From Brevibacillus_H sp049846925 (GTDB taxonomy: Bacteria > Bacillota > Bacilli > Brevibacillales > Brevibacillaceae), in assembly GCF_049846925.1 (NCBI RefSeq), contig NZ_JBNCMT010000002.1, forward strand, positions 1 through 64,000: a stretch of 64,000 bases of DNA, given 5' to 3'. The notes under the pieces were generated by a model, which saw nothing but the letters and a program-made list of their open reading frames with translations, made no database searches and was not told the origin of the DNA. Numbering within the stretch: position 1 is the first letter of the stretch; each line of letters starts with the position of its first letter. Below are positions 24,844-34,020 of this stretch, in pieces. The position numbers and the translations under genes were made by a program.

Positions 24844-25308
24844 TTCTCTCTCCCCTTGCTTATCTCTTTATTGAAATCCTCCTGAAATGAATGCGGAGTC
24901 TGATTTAAGCATGAACGCACAAGACTCTTTCCCAGTTACTCATTTGCTCCACTTCGACTGCTTGAAGAAGATTTTCACGGCAAAGCGAAAAGCTGATTCA
25001 TCCGATATCCACCAGCCTGCAAAGCGTTCATTTCAGTGTGGGCTTGCCACAGAGGATGATCAATAAAGAATAGGTTAGATTTTTAAGGCTTGATTGTTCA
25101 TCAAGCGATTCGACCAGAAGTCACCTTGAAAGGGTGAGCTGAGGAATCGAACCTCTGCATGGTGGGATAAGGATGTCACTGTGCTCCAGCATACTGACCA
25201 TCCAAGTGGAATGCAGCACTGTCGGATCATTCAGAAATCCGCACATAGGAGTCAATGCCCCATCATTACCCACAACCATCATAACAAAACTTGGAATTGG
25301 AGGGAAAG
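24844..25308. other. Intergenic stretch without confident genes
   Basis: No frame has a ribosome binding site. Around 25139-25165 the minus strand carries a T-arm-like GAGGTTCGATTCCTC, but no acceptor or anticodon stem could be matched, so no tRNA is called. The rest shows nothing convincing. Confidence 0.4.
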
Positions 25309-25731
25309 TTATTCTTCCAATTCCCACTGTGGATTCCAGACGACTTCCCACAAGTGTCCATCCGGGTCTTGGAAGTGACCGGAATATCCGCCCCAAAAGG
25401 TATCATGCGCCGGGTCGGTTATGATCGCTCCAGCAGATTGGGCTTGTGTCATCACCTGATCCACTTCTTCCTTGCTGCCTACGTTGTGACCAATCGTAAA
25501 TTCAGTAGGATTCGGTGCGGTCTGAACAACCTTTGCCTCATGAGCGAGGTCTTTACGATTCCAAATGGCGAGCTTTAAACCTGCTTGTAAGTCAAAAAAA
25601 GCAACGGCGCCATGCTCAAACTCCTGACCGATGATCCCTTGAGTCGGCAGCCCCAGCCCATCACGATAAAATTTCAGTGATCGTTCCAAATCATCTACAC
25701 CCAAAGTAATGACAGTAATTCGTGGTTTCAT
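25309..25731 (-). CDS. VOC family (glyoxalase-like) protein
   Basis: This 140-residue protein has a single vicinal-oxygen-chelate fold of two beta-alpha-beta-beta-beta modules. The first includes TVITLGVDDLERSLKFYRDGLGLP, the second GHFQDPDGHLWEVVWNP, the usual C-terminal metal-binding strand with a Glu. Members act as glyoxalases, dioxygenases or antibiotic-binding proteins; the substrate is unknown here. The ATG at 25731 is the only start in context. Two similar-fold genes (this one and the next upstream) lie in tandem. Confidence 0.82.
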   Translation of the reverse strand: MKPRITVITLGVDDLERSLKFYRDGLGLPTQGIIGQEFEHGAVAFFDLQAGLKLAIWNRKDLAHEAKVVQTAPNPTEFTIGHNVGSKEEVDQVMTQAQSAGAIITDPAHDTFWGGYSGHFQDPDGHLWEVVWNPQWELEE

Positions 25732-25764
25732 CCTATGTTCATACCTCCATAAGTCTTCTTCCTA

Positions 25765-26271
25765 CTACTGCTCCCCCTCATATGCCTGCTTTAACACTTG
25801 AATATCCAATTTTTTCATTTGGAACATGGCTTTTAATACTCTTTCCGATTTTTGTGGATCGGGGCCACTCACGAGCTCGGTCATTTCGGCTGGGACAATT
25901 TGCCACGACACACCAAACTTGTCTTTCAACCAACCACACACTTGTGCCTTTTCGTCTCCGCCTTCGGAGAGTTTTTCCCAAAAGTAGTCCAGTTCTTCCT
26001 GTGACTCACAATGGACAATAAAAGAGATGGCCTCAGTAAAAGGAAATTGCGGGCCGCCATTTAATGCAACGAATTGTTGATCTTCCAACTGGAACTCCAC
26101 CGTCATTACGGCACCTTCTGATCTTCCGTGGATTTCATGTCCCACTTTTGTATATCGAGTGATTCTTCCAATACTAGAATTTTTAAAGATAGAAGTGTAG
26201 AACTTCGCTGCCTCTTCTGCTAGTGTGTCGAACCACAGGTTTGGCGTGATTTTTTGGATTTTGTTTTTCAT
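25765..26271 (-). CDS. PhnB-like VOC protein
   Basis: The 168-residue protein has a PhnB/3-demethylubiquinone-methyltransferase-like VOC fold. Typical features are ITPNLWFDTLAEEAAKFYTSIFKNSSI, VMTVEFQLEDQQFVALNGGPQFPFTEAISFIV and the CGWLKDKFGVSWQIVP strand. These proteins are commonly unassigned. The ATG at 26271 follows AGAGG and overlaps the stop of the nat gene upstream, so both are translated from one transcript. The frame is open 14 codons earlier but without a better site. Confidence 0.82.
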   Translation of the reverse strand: MKNKIQKITPNLWFDTLAEEAAKFYTSIFKNSSIGRITRYTKVGHEIHGRSEGAVMTVEFQLEDQQFVALNGGPQFPFTEAISFIVHCESQEELDYFWEKLSEGGDEKAQVCGWLKDKFGVSWQIVPAEMTELVSGPDPQKSERVLKAMFQMKKLDIQVLKQAYEGEQ

Positions 26272-26273
26272 TC

Positions 26274-27143
26274 TTACTCTACCTCTTTCTCTAGTGATTT
26301 TGTTTTCTTCCATTGTTCATTAATCGCTTGAACCTTGTTCCACAGATCGTCTCGCGCCTGTTTACTATAATTCACCAGATGTTCGCCAAAAATATCCCCC
26401 AAGACTTCAAACCATTGTGATTTTGATAGAATCTCTATCTTCTCAATCACATGTTTCTCCCGTTTGCTCCAGACACAACCTCTCAGTTCATTGCTTCCAG
26501 TCGCATGCCGATGTCGGACAAGAAACAGATTGATCCAGGGTGAATTTGCAGATCGGCTGTAATGCTCGTGTTTCGGATAAAACTCTTCCAGCTCATCCAC
26601 AACCTCAGGATCATAATCTACTCCAGTAAATGTAGAAAGTGGATCATGTTCCAATCGCCAGCCATTGGTAACGACACTTGATTCAGTCACTTTATAAATA
26701 AAGGGATCTTGGTCATAGATTCCAGCTTGCAGAGGCAGTGGTTCAAATGGCATATCTCCAAGACCAACATCAATAATCCACCGTTCATTCTCTAATTTTA
26801 CAGTGAGTCCAAGGTGAAAGGAATTGATTCGAGGCTGCTCTCCCATCGGCTGAACACCAGCTCGATGCCAAGAGACCTGATAACCCAAGGAACGAAGAAG
26901 CTCGCTAAACGCTCCGTTCAGATGAAAACAATAACCGCTTCTACCATTGATCATCAGTTGCACGGATTCCCTGGTATCAATAGCAGTCGGCCTTCCAGCG
27001 AAAATATCAATGGTTTCCCACGGGATATTTTTCACGTGCGCTTTATGTAGTTCAGACAAAAATGAAAGGGTAGGCGGCTCAATTTCTTTAATTCCGAGTC
27101 TATGTAAATACGCTTTGATTTCTTCATTTTTCAGCATTTCCAT
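26274..27143 (-). CDS. nat: Arylamine N-acetyltransferase
   Basis: NAT acetylates arylamines, hydrazines and related amines with acetyl-CoA. The 289-residue protein contains the Cys-His-Asp triad of the family: C72 in GRSGYCFHLN, H110 in NSFHLGL and D125 in WIIDVGLGD. The usual RGGYCFE motif is RSGYCFH here, a small departure. The length is normal. The ATG at 27143 follows AAGGAGGGGAAG; 16 further open codons upstream lack a good site. The downstream VOC genes overlap or follow closely. Confidence 0.9.
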   Translation of the reverse strand: MEMLKNEEIKAYLHRLGIKEIEPPTLSFLSELHKAHVKNIPWETIDIFAGRPTAIDTRESVQLMINGRSGYCFHLNGAFSELLRSLGYQVSWHRAGVQPMGEQPRINSFHLGLTVKLENERWIIDVGLGDMPFEPLPLQAGIYDQDPFIYKVTESSVVTNGWRLEHDPLSTFTGVDYDPEVVDELEEFYPKHEHYSRSANSPWINLFLVRHRHATGSNELRGCVWSKREKHVIEKIEILSKSQWFEVLGDIFGEHLVNYSKQARDDLWNKVQAINEQWKKTKSLEKEVE

Positions 27144-27305
27144 CTTCCCCTCCTTAGAGACATCATAGTTTTTCAAAGTATCGATAGACATCTCCTTTTG
27201 TTACTATTTTCAACATCCATATTCATCCATTTCATTCATATTAACAAATACAGAAACACATGCAATAAGGTGACCAGCACTTTTCAACTCGAACCATGAA
27301 AATTT

Positions 27306-27340
27306 ACAAAAAAAAATCCCTCCGAAGTTGGAGAGATTCT
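27306..27340 (-). terminator. Terminator of the tat-dms operon
   Basis: On the minus strand ATCTCTCCAACTTCGGAGGGAT is a hairpin followed by nine Ts, right after the tatC stop. Two further copies of nearly the same hairpin sit at 39415 and 39719. Confidence 0.85.
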
Positions 27341-27345
27341 AACGA

Positions 27346-28071
27346 TCAAGCAATCTCTATCGTTCTTTGATAGATCTCTTGTTTCCTGATCACCAAATTT
27401 GAAAGAAAGATACTCAGTTCATACAAAAGAACAAGAGGGATACAAACGATTAGATCAGAAATAACATCTGGTGGCGTAATCATCGCACTTACGATAAACA
27501 AGAGAAAATAGGCGTATTTGCGATATTTCCTCAGGATGTCTGGATGTAAAATATGGATCACTGTCAGAAACATCACCACCACAGGAAGTTCAAAAACGCC
27601 AGCTACAGGAATCACAATCCCCAACAAAAAGGATATATATTTATCCAATCCATACATTTGTTGTATTTCCATGTGCATATTTAACGAGTTGGTAAACAGA
27701 AGTACCATGCGGAACACGACAAAGTAGCCAAATAGCATTCCTATCGCAAACATACATGCTGAAAAAGGGACGTATTTTAAGGCTGCTTTTTGTTCTGATT
27801 TTTTCAGTCCTGGTTTGACAAATGCCCAAAGTTGATACATGACATAGGGCGCTGTAATAATAAGCCCCAGCGAAAAGGATAATTGCATATAGATACTCAA
27901 CACGTCTCCTGGAGAAAAAACGTTCCATACCACCTTGATTGGCGCTGTTCCTTGGAGCAAGGACAAAAAACCAGGCGTATAATACAAACTAATTATCATT
28001 GATAAAACGAGTACAATGCCAATCCGAATGAGCCGCTTACGTAATTCACCGAGATGATTAACAAGAGACAT
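27346..28071 (-). CDS. tatC: Twin-arginine translocase subunit TatC
   Basis: TatC is the receptor of the Tat pathway, which exports folded proteins bearing an SRRxFLK signal. The 241-residue protein has six membrane helices. It keeps the family landmarks: the N-terminal LVNHLGELRKRL, the WAFVKPGLKKSEQKA loop and the SAMITPPDVISD region. The start is ATG at 28071 after GGAGGG, four bases from the moaA stop. Placing tatC with tatA and a Tat-dependent molybdoenzyme in one operon suggests a dedicated translocase, like TatAd-TatCd with PhoD in Bacillus subtilis. Confidence 0.95.
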   Translation of the reverse strand: MSLVNHLGELRKRLIRIGIVLVLSMIISLYYTPGFLSLLQGTAPIKVVWNVFSPGDVLSIYMQLSFSLGLIITAPYVMYQLWAFVKPGLKKSEQKAALKYVPFSACMFAIGMLFGYFVVFRMVLLFTNSLNMHMEIQQMYGLDKYISFLLGIVIPVAGVFELPVVVMFLTVIHILHPDILRKYRKYAYFLLFIVSAMITPPDVISDLIVCIPLVLLYELSIFLSNLVIRKQEIYQRTIEIA

Positions 28072-28075
28072 GACA

Positions 28076-29074
28076 TTACCCTCCTATTTGGGACATGCTT
28101 CTTACGGTCATCGAATCTTCATGTGTCAGCATATAGGCTTTTGACATTTCATGAGACTCTGGCTTTTGGTTTAGTACTCGGTGAATCATTTCTATCATGT
28201 CAGTTTCGCTATCTATCCATTTTCGAATGTAGGATTCGTCGTTCCAAAACAAGCATCCTTTGAGATAGCCATCGGACGTTAAACGCAGGCGATTACAGGA
28301 ATGGCAGAAGTGATTGCTTACCGCATGAATCAAACCAAACTGCCCCTTTGCTCCGTCGATCTTGTAATACCTGGCTGGTCCATTTGCATTTTCTGCTTGC
28401 ACTGGCCTTGCATTCCAATCATGCATGTGACAAGTTTGGATCACCTGATCTAGTGGTAGAAAACCATTCTTCCAAGGTTTCAAGGACCCAATTGGCATAT
28501 ACTCAATAAACCGGACGTGTATGGGCAAAGTGATACTTAATCGCAAGAAATCAGCTATCTCATCGTGATTGACACCATCGATCAAAACCACATTCACTTT
28601 AATTGGACTGATACCAATCCGCTGACACTCATCGATGCTATTTAGTACACGCTGAATATCTCCACCACGAGTTATCATCGAATATCGTTCTGGCTTTAGC
28701 GAATCCAGGCTGATGTTCACTCGTTTTAGCCCTGCTTCTTTTAGTTTTTGGGCTTTTTTAGCCAACAATAGTCCATTGCTTGTCATTGAAATATCTCGAA
28801 TCGTAGGAATAGAGGCCAAACTTGCCACTAATGACTCCACATCAGGACGGAGCAAAGGTTCACCTCCTGTCAGGCGGACTCGCGAAATCCCCATTTTAGC
28901 CATGACCCGAACAACCTTCACAATCTCCTCATTCGTCAATAACGATTGATCGGGTAGAAATGATGTCCCTTTCGGAGGCATGCAGTACATACAACGTAAA
29001 TTGCATCTGTCCGTAATTGATATTCGTAAATAATCATGCACTCGCCCAAATGAGTCAACCAGCTTTCCTGACAT
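28076..29074 (-). CDS. moaA: GTP 3',8-cyclase MoaA
   Basis: MoaA performs the first step of molybdenum cofactor synthesis, converting GTP to 3',8-cyclo-GTP. The 332-residue protein has the N-terminal radical SAM cluster C24, C28 and C31 (TDRCNLRCMYC), the RLTGGEPLLR motif, the second cluster near the C-terminus (FCHSCNRLRLTSDGYLKGC) and the terminal Gly-Gly needed for activity. The ATG at 29074 follows AGGTGAGG; the GTG three codons upstream is less well spaced. It is placed within the molybdoenzyme operon and so would raise cofactor supply with demand. Confidence 0.95.
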   Translation of the reverse strand: MSGKLVDSFGRVHDYLRISITDRCNLRCMYCMPPKGTSFLPDQSLLTNEEIVKVVRVMAKMGISRVRLTGGEPLLRPDVESLVASLASIPTIRDISMTSNGLLLAKKAQKLKEAGLKRVNISLDSLKPERYSMITRGGDIQRVLNSIDECQRIGISPIKVNVVLIDGVNHDEIADFLRLSITLPIHVRFIEYMPIGSLKPWKNGFLPLDQVIQTCHMHDWNARPVQAENANGPARYYKIDGAKGQFGLIHAVSNHFCHSCNRLRLTSDGYLKGCLFWNDESYIRKWIDSETDMIEMIHRVLNQKPESHEMSKAYMLTHEDSMTVRSMSQIGG

Positions 29075-29109
29075 AATCCTCACCTATTCCTGCTAGTTCA
29101 GCCATAATT

Positions 29110-29307
29110 TCAAATCTTGCTGCTTTCAGAAGACTCCTTGTGAACTGGTTTTTCTTCATCCGCCATCATTTCTTTGGCACTTGACTTAAACTCTCGTAAC
29201 GTTTTGCCAAAGGCACGTCCAAGCTCTGGAAGTTTCGATGGGCCAAAAACCAACAAAGCAACGAACAAAATCAGGATCAACGTTCCAGGTCCAATATTTT
29301 GTAACAT
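29110..29307 (-). CDS. tatA: Twin-arginine translocase subunit TatA
   Basis: TatA forms the variable pore of the Tat pathway. The 65-residue protein has the short N-terminal helix GPGTLILILFVALLVFG, the FGPSKLPELGRAFG hinge and amphipathic helix, and an acidic/basic disordered tail. With tatC in the same operon this gives a complete minimal TatA-TatC pair of the Firmicutes type; no TatB is expected. The 26-bp gap to moaA and 18-bp gap from the polyferredoxin gene support cotranscription. Confidence 0.93.
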   Translation of the reverse strand: MLQNIGPGTLILILFVALLVFGPSKLPELGRAFGKTLREFKSSAKEMMADEEKPVHKESSESSKI

Positions 29308-29325
29308 ATCAATTCCTCCCTATTC

Positions 29326-30384
29326 TTAGATCAGGCTGGATTCTGACTGAAACAACACTTCAGCGGGATGTTCCACAAGCGAAATATTCTTTTCCCAGCA
29401 AACTTCTCTACACAAGCCACATTCTACACATGTAGCTGGTTGCAATCTGATTTCTCTTCCTAGCCCATTTTCCGTTTCTATCATGCGAAGTGCTTGCGTC
29501 GGACAGAGAATGGTGCATGCTCCACAGATATCACATGAATCGTTTATTACTGGCAACTTGACGGTCATCCGTTGCATAAGGTTCTGATCCTGCTGTAGTT
29601 GATGCAACAATATTTTTCGTCTTTCCACATAGGTGTATCGTGATTCTCTCAGGATTTTTTCTACTATTTCTGCTTTTTTCTGCCGGATTTCCTCTGGTAT
29701 TTCTGATATCTCAGCTAGTCTCTGTTCCTGTGTCTCACCAAGAATCTCTTTGAATACTTCCTTACCTGATTCTTTGAATTCATGAAGTGCAAATTGCAAA
29801 AACTGACGACGGCTACTATCGTAGGCATAGTCCCTGTCTATTTTCTCTACGGAAAAATATCGAGTTGCTTTCTTCTCGCAGAGGGTTTCCGCACGCCCCA
29901 ACTGTTCGCTCCAAACCCGCTCACCTGTTGTAACCTCACACGTTTGACAACTTCCTTCTGGTAAATAAATAGAAAGCGAAGGAGAGGTAAGCAGCATTGA
30001 CATCCAGACTTCCCAAGGAATTACTGCTAAACAAGGCACCTTCAAACCTACTATCTGTTCAGGAAATAACTGCTTGGAACAGGTAATATAAACTCTGCCT
30101 TCATCCACAAATTGACGTTCTGTTTGCTCCAGCATTCGTTTAAAGGAGGGGCGCTTCCAAGAAAATGCGTTGGTTGGACAAACCACTCCACAGATTCCAC
30201 ATTCCAGACAGTCTGTCATCACGATCTCTTTGGCTGTTAATCTGATACTGTTTGAAGGGCAGTTGTCCATACAAAGCGTACAGGTACTTGCCGTTGATTT
30301 TAGCCGAGTGCAAACTTCCTTTTGAATCTCCACAGGTGACGCGTGTCGCTCGAACGCATTCATCAATTTAAACAAGTTAATCAT
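29326..30384 (-). CDS. Polyferredoxin-type 4Fe-4S protein
   Basis: This 352-residue soluble protein has 4Fe-4S motifs at both ends. Near the N-terminus are C35-C38-C42 followed by Pro (with C25 as a possible fourth ligand) and C59-C62-C65-C69. Near the C-terminus are CDICGACTILCP and CVECGLCREVC. The central 200 residues have several extra Cys (for example EGSCQTCEV) and a long helical stretch. It has no Tat signal, so it should lie in the cytoplasm. Its place between the membrane anchor and tatA suggests an electron carrier or maturation factor for the molybdoenzyme. Such a subunit is not part of the classic DmsABC set. Confidence 0.7.
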   Translation of the reverse strand: MINLFKLMNAFERHASPVEIQKEVCTRLKSTASTCTLCMDNCPSNSIRLTAKEIVMTDCLECGICGVVCPTNAFSWKRPSFKRMLEQTERQFVDEGRVYITCSKQLFPEQIVGLKVPCLAVIPWEVWMSMLLTSPSLSIYLPEGSCQTCEVTTGERVWSEQLGRAETLCEKKATRYFSVEKIDRDYAYDSSRRQFLQFALHEFKESGKEVFKEILGETQEQRLAEISEIPEEIRQKKAEIVEKILRESRYTYVERRKILLHQLQQDQNLMQRMTVKLPVINDSCDICGACTILCPTQALRMIETENGLGREIRLQPATCVECGLCREVCWEKNISLVEHPAEVLFQSESSLI

Positions 30385-30414
30385 GGCTGCACCCTCCTTT
30401 CTTCGAACATACGT

Positions 30415-31221
30415 CTATAAATGAACCGCCGTTGTATAGAACAAGATTCTTCCTAACAACTCACTTATCATCAGCAACAAAAACATGAGACTACAGGTAA
30501 CTGTATTATTGCTTTTGCTCCCTTTGATCGTTGGAAGAAGCATGGCTAGCACTACACCCAATAAAGCCATGCGAATCCAAAACATGCCACTGTTTACGAT
30601 CTGAACGCCAGACTGTGCCGCTTGTTCCAATCCAGAGAATAGAGAGGTGAGGTAAACAACTAGAAATATGACGGACAAACCCGTACTGACCAGGGTAATA
30701 CGTGAAAAGTCAAAGTTTTGCTCTTTTCTCCATTGCAGGACAGCTCCTACAAAAATGGGTCCCAACAGGATTGACGTCAGAAAAAAGGAGAGTGTCGTTG
30801 ACCCGCTGTTCCATGCTGGAATCGCTGGAATCGTATAAATCATCGCAGAGGAAAAAATCGTCCCTGCTCCGAACAGAGTAGCTAAAGCACCAACTGTTTT
30901 TCGATTGGCAGGGCGGTCTGCTTTCCAAAAATAGCAATACATCAGACTGAACAGTATGAATATTGCATATACAGTAACCTCGCGACTTAGCCAGGACTCG
31001 CCAATATTAAGAATCGCCCGATACGCTTCCAACGGATGCCCCAAGTGAAATAAGGAGATTAGCACTCCGACGATTGCAATGCCAGCAATTACAGAACTGA
31101 TGGTAAAGCCAGATGAAACGGAAATTTTTTTGCCTGTTATCTCCAGCAGCCATAAGGTCACAAGTGCACCAATTGCAACCTGAGATAAAACAGTGAAGAG
31201 TACGAGTGGAAAGTCATGCAT
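30415..31221 (-). CDS. DmsC-like membrane anchor subunit
   Basis: The 268-residue protein has about eight hydrophobic helices, matching DmsC, which anchors the catalytic dimer and oxidises menaquinol. Typical features are HDFPLVLFTVLSQVAIGALVTLWLL at the start and SLFHLGHPLEAYRAILNIGESWLSREV, the region that carries quinol-site residues in this family. The ATG overlaps the stop of the FeS subunit gene (TAATG), so translation is coupled. It passes electrons to the FeS subunit. Confidence 0.88.
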   Translation of the reverse strand: MHDFPLVLFTVLSQVAIGALVTLWLLEITGKKISVSSGFTISSVIAGIAIVGVLISLFHLGHPLEAYRAILNIGESWLSREVTVYAIFILFSLMYCYFWKADRPANRKTVGALATLFGAGTIFSSAMIYTIPAIPAWNSGSTTLSFFLTSILLGPIFVGAVLQWRKEQNFDFSRITLVSTGLSVIFLVVYLTSLFSGLEQAAQSGVQIVNSGMFWIRMALLGVVLAMLLPTIKGSKSNNTVTCSLMFLLLMISELLGRILFYTTAVHL

Positions 31222-31781
31222 TACACGTCCCTCCTTACTTGCTTTCCTGTTTTCGGTAGGATAAATCGAGTAGTCGGGTGGGTAATGGCCGTGTTAGCAA
31301 ATCCAGCGACAGATACTTCGAGGTTGGCTCGATTTTCCTTCTCCAAATCAATCACTTCTAATGCATCCATTGGACATTTGGATACACAGATGGGTTGTTT
31401 TCCTTCATCCTGCAATTGATAGCACATGCTGCACTTGTCCATTTTCTTCGTTGTATTGTTAAACTGCGGGACTTTGTAGGGACAAGCCTTGGCACACATT
31501 TTACAGCCAATACAGAGACTAGGATCGTGGACGACAATGCCATCCTCTCGTTTGGTATACGCTCCGACAGGGCACGCTTTTTTGCATGCAGGATCATCAC
31601 AGTGATTACACGCAGAAGACAGATATGCTCGTGTAGGAGACCCGGTTAATAGCTCTGGCAACTCTCTTACGGTTCGACGGCTCATGTCAGGTTCCAACTG
31701 ATAAAAGCTTTTGCATGAAATCTCACAGGCATGACAACCGATACAGCGATCAATGTTAACTACAAATGCTTTTTTAGCCAC
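31221..31781 (-). CDS. DmsB-like 4Fe-4S electron-transfer subunit
   Basis: The 186-residue protein has 16 Cys in four ferredoxin-like clusters, starting with C13, C16, C19 and C23 (DRCIGCHACEISC). CNHCDDPACKKACP, CIGCKMCAKACP and CSMCYQLQ with CVSKCP follow. It conducts electrons from the DmsC-like anchor to the molybdenum subunit. It has no signal peptide and would be exported as a complex with the Tat-tagged subunit. The gene starts 13 bp after the catalytic gene and overlaps the anchor gene by one base. Confidence 0.93.
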   Translation of the reverse strand: MAKKAFVVNIDRCIGCHACEISCKSFYQLEPDMSRRTVRELPELLTGSPTRAYLSSACNHCDDPACKKACPVGAYTKREDGIVVHDPSLCIGCKMCAKACPYKVPQFNNTTKKMDKCSMCYQLQDEGKQPICVSKCPMDALEVIDLEKENRANLEVSVAGFANTAITHPTTRFILPKTGKQVRRDV

Positions 31782-31794
31782 CTCCTATCCCCCC

Positions 31795-34008
31795 TTATGC
31801 TTTTTCGATGTTTACGAAATTATCGTGGAATGCAATTCCGGGCATCCCTGTTTGATAGGTTCCCATATCAGCCGGGATGGCTTTCACGGTAAAATTCACG
31901 TTAAAATCCTGATCTTTGTACCATGCTTCGTATACCGCTACTGTGTCCTTAGGCACATTTTGGGTAATCTTGGCTGGCACAATAATGTATCCGATATCGT
32001 TAAACATTTTGACATTATCGTTTTCACTGATCCCTTTTTCTTTCGCTAGTGATGGGTGAATTTCGATAAACGGCTTGTTATTAATTTTCTCTACCCAATC
32101 AAGATTCTGGAATTGGCTATGAAGACCAAATTTCCAGTGCGGTGAGATGCAGCGAATCGGATACGCCTCGGGTGCTTGAAGCTCTTCGAGATAGACTGGG
32201 AGCTGATGATTATTAAATTCAGTCGCCTTTTCAGACCAGAATTCATACTTACCAGATGGTGTTTTGAATTGATTGTCTTTCCATTGGATTTCCATCCCTT
32301 TTGCTTTGGCAGTTCCCGTTTTATACAGGTCTTTCCAGTCGTTTAGTCCAAACATCTGATAAATACCATCATTAAATTCTTTGCCTACCCACTCTTCCAA
32401 ATTACCTGACGTTGGGTACGTACATGATCCGGGTTCGATTTCATTCATTTTTTTGGACAATCCCATCGCAATTTCTACATCGCTCTTGGCTTCATACATT
32501 GGTTTGATCGCCTGTTGGTTGATATTAATCCAATAGTGCCAGTAGCTTACATTTACACCCCAACTCTCGAATGGAGTCGTAACGGGCAGCACCAGATCAG
32601 ACATCTTTACGGTATTGGTCATAAACATGTCTGCGGTAACAATGAAATCCATCTGCTCAAATGCTTTTTGTACAACTTGCGTTTCCGGATCTTGGGAAAG
32701 TGGATTACGACAGGCGATCCACAGCATTTTGATCGGCGGCTCTTTTGCCGCTAATACCTCGGCGCCAAAATTATTAATGTTGATGGCACGATCCTTTTCT
32801 CCCCCGCTTCCCTTTGGAGCCTTTTGGATCATCGCATGGTAATTGAAGCCCCATGTCGTAAGTTGTGCGTAGTTAGCGCCACCGCCTAAAACTCCTATGT
32901 TGCCGGTCAATGCAGCCAATGCATCAATCGCCCTGACGTTGGCCCCACCATTGGTATGACGCTGCGATCCGTACCCAATCCAGATATTTGCCGGTTTTGC
33001 TGTGGCATATTCTCTCGCCAGGCGCTCTATTACTTCAACTGGTATACCTGTTTTTTCAGATGCCCATTCTAGCGTTATATTGGTTTTCACATAATCCAAA
33101 AACTCTTTGTATCCTTTGGAGTGCTGCTGCATCCAGTTCTCATCATACAGCTTGTGATCAATAATATATCGGGCCATGCCTAGCGCAAGCGCACCATCCG
33201 TACTCGCCTTGACCTGGATATATTCATCCGCTTTGGCTGCCGTCTGCGTCAGAATAGGATCAATGACAACGATCTTGCACCCTTTTTCTTTTGCTTTCTC
33301 AATAATGCTCATCGAGTGCACGGCACACCATGCAGGATTTGCTCCCCAGACGATCAGATACTTGGCATGTACCATTTGTTCTGGATCGGCATTGGCGATT
33401 GTCCCCATATCATACGCCTGCGAATCAATTCCAGCAGGCCAGCAAGGAGTTCCTGTCGCTCTGGTGGTATATCCGATGCTGGACAATGTACCTTCCACCC
33501 CATAATTGAGGATGTTGAAGTTGCCAGAGTATTTGTTTAAACAAATCGGAAGTGTGCTGCCATACTCTTTTTTAATTGCGAAAATCTTTTCGGCAATGAT
33601 TGTAAAAGCTTCGTCCCAACTGATCCGCTCCCACTTGCCGCTGCCTCTGCCGATCTGACGCATGGGATACTTGATGCGATCTGGCGAATAGACCATCCTT
33701 GGATAGGTGTTCCCTTTGATGCACAGCTTCCCGTTTGTATAAGTGTTGTTTTCATTCCCGGTTACAAAAGTTATCGTGCCGTCTTTTACCGTTGTTATCA
33801 TTGAACAGGTATCATAGCAATTTCGCGGACATGCATTGAAAAATGTTTGTTCAGCACCCTCCGCTCCCGCTTTCTGTGGAGCAAGGCCCAGAAATTCATA
33901 TTCTTTGGAGAATTTCAATCCAAATAAAGCACTAACGGTAGCTCCCACAGTTCCTGTCACTTTTAAAAAGCTGCGTCTGGATATTTTATTGTCATTCATC
34001 GGGCTCAT
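31795..34008 (-). CDS. Tat-exported molybdopterin oxidoreductase, DMSO reductase family
   Basis: This is the catalytic subunit of a CISM-type respiratory enzyme. The 737-residue protein starts with a Tat signal (KISRRSFLKVTG). The 4Fe-4S site follows (C60, C64, C68 and C96, in ACPRNCYDTCSM), then the bis-molybdopterin guanine dinucleotide domains including GANPAWC, IGYGSQRHTNGG and IPADMGTYQTG. In the region where DmsA has its Ser ligand, this protein has GTPCW with C189, so the metal ligand may be Cys and the substrate may differ from DMSO. The substrate is unknown. It precedes its FeS and anchor genes and follows a TorD chaperone gene. The ATG at 34008 has GGAGG close by; the ATG three codons later is possible. 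Confidence 0.9.
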   Translation of the reverse strand: MSPMNDNKISRRSFLKVTGTVGATVSALFGLKFSKEYEFLGLAPQKAGAEGAEQTFFNACPRNCYDTCSMITTVKDGTITFVTGNENNTYTNGKLCIKGNTYPRMVYSPDRIKYPMRQIGRGSGKWERISWDEAFTIIAEKIFAIKKEYGSTLPICLNKYSGNFNILNYGVEGTLSSIGYTTRATGTPCWPAGIDSQAYDMGTIANADPEQMVHAKYLIVWGANPAWCAVHSMSIIEKAKEKGCKIVVIDPILTQTAAKADEYIQVKASTDGALALGMARYIIDHKLYDENWMQQHSKGYKEFLDYVKTNITLEWASEKTGIPVEVIERLAREYATAKPANIWIGYGSQRHTNGGANVRAIDALAALTGNIGVLGGGANYAQLTTWGFNYHAMIQKAPKGSGGEKDRAININNFGAEVLAAKEPPIKMLWIACRNPLSQDPETQVVQKAFEQMDFIVTADMFMTNTVKMSDLVLPVTTPFESWGVNVSYWHYWININQQAIKPMYEAKSDVEIAMGLSKKMNEIEPGSCTYPTSGNLEEWVGKEFNDGIYQMFGLNDWKDLYKTGTAKAKGMEIQWKDNQFKTPSGKYEFWSEKATEFNNHQLPVYLEELQAPEAYPIRCISPHWKFGLHSQFQNLDWVEKINNKPFIEIHPSLAKEKGISENDNVKMFNDIGYIIVPAKITQNVPKDTVAVYEAWYKDQDFNVNFTVKAIPADMGTYQTGMPGIAFHDNFVNIEKA

Positions 34009-34020
34009 TTCCCTCCTTTA

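Noticed and set aside
25130..25200. tRNA gene on the minus strand, suggested by a T-arm-like GAGGTTCGATTCCTC
   Set aside because: No matching 5' acceptor strand, D arm or anticodon stem of standard size could be drawn. It may be chance or the remnant of an attachment site.
31795..34008. Naming the exported enzyme DMSO reductase (dmsA)
   Set aside because: Operon layout is DmsABC-like, but the Cys at the expected metal-ligand position and the extra operon genes make the substrate uncertain, so no dms symbol is given.
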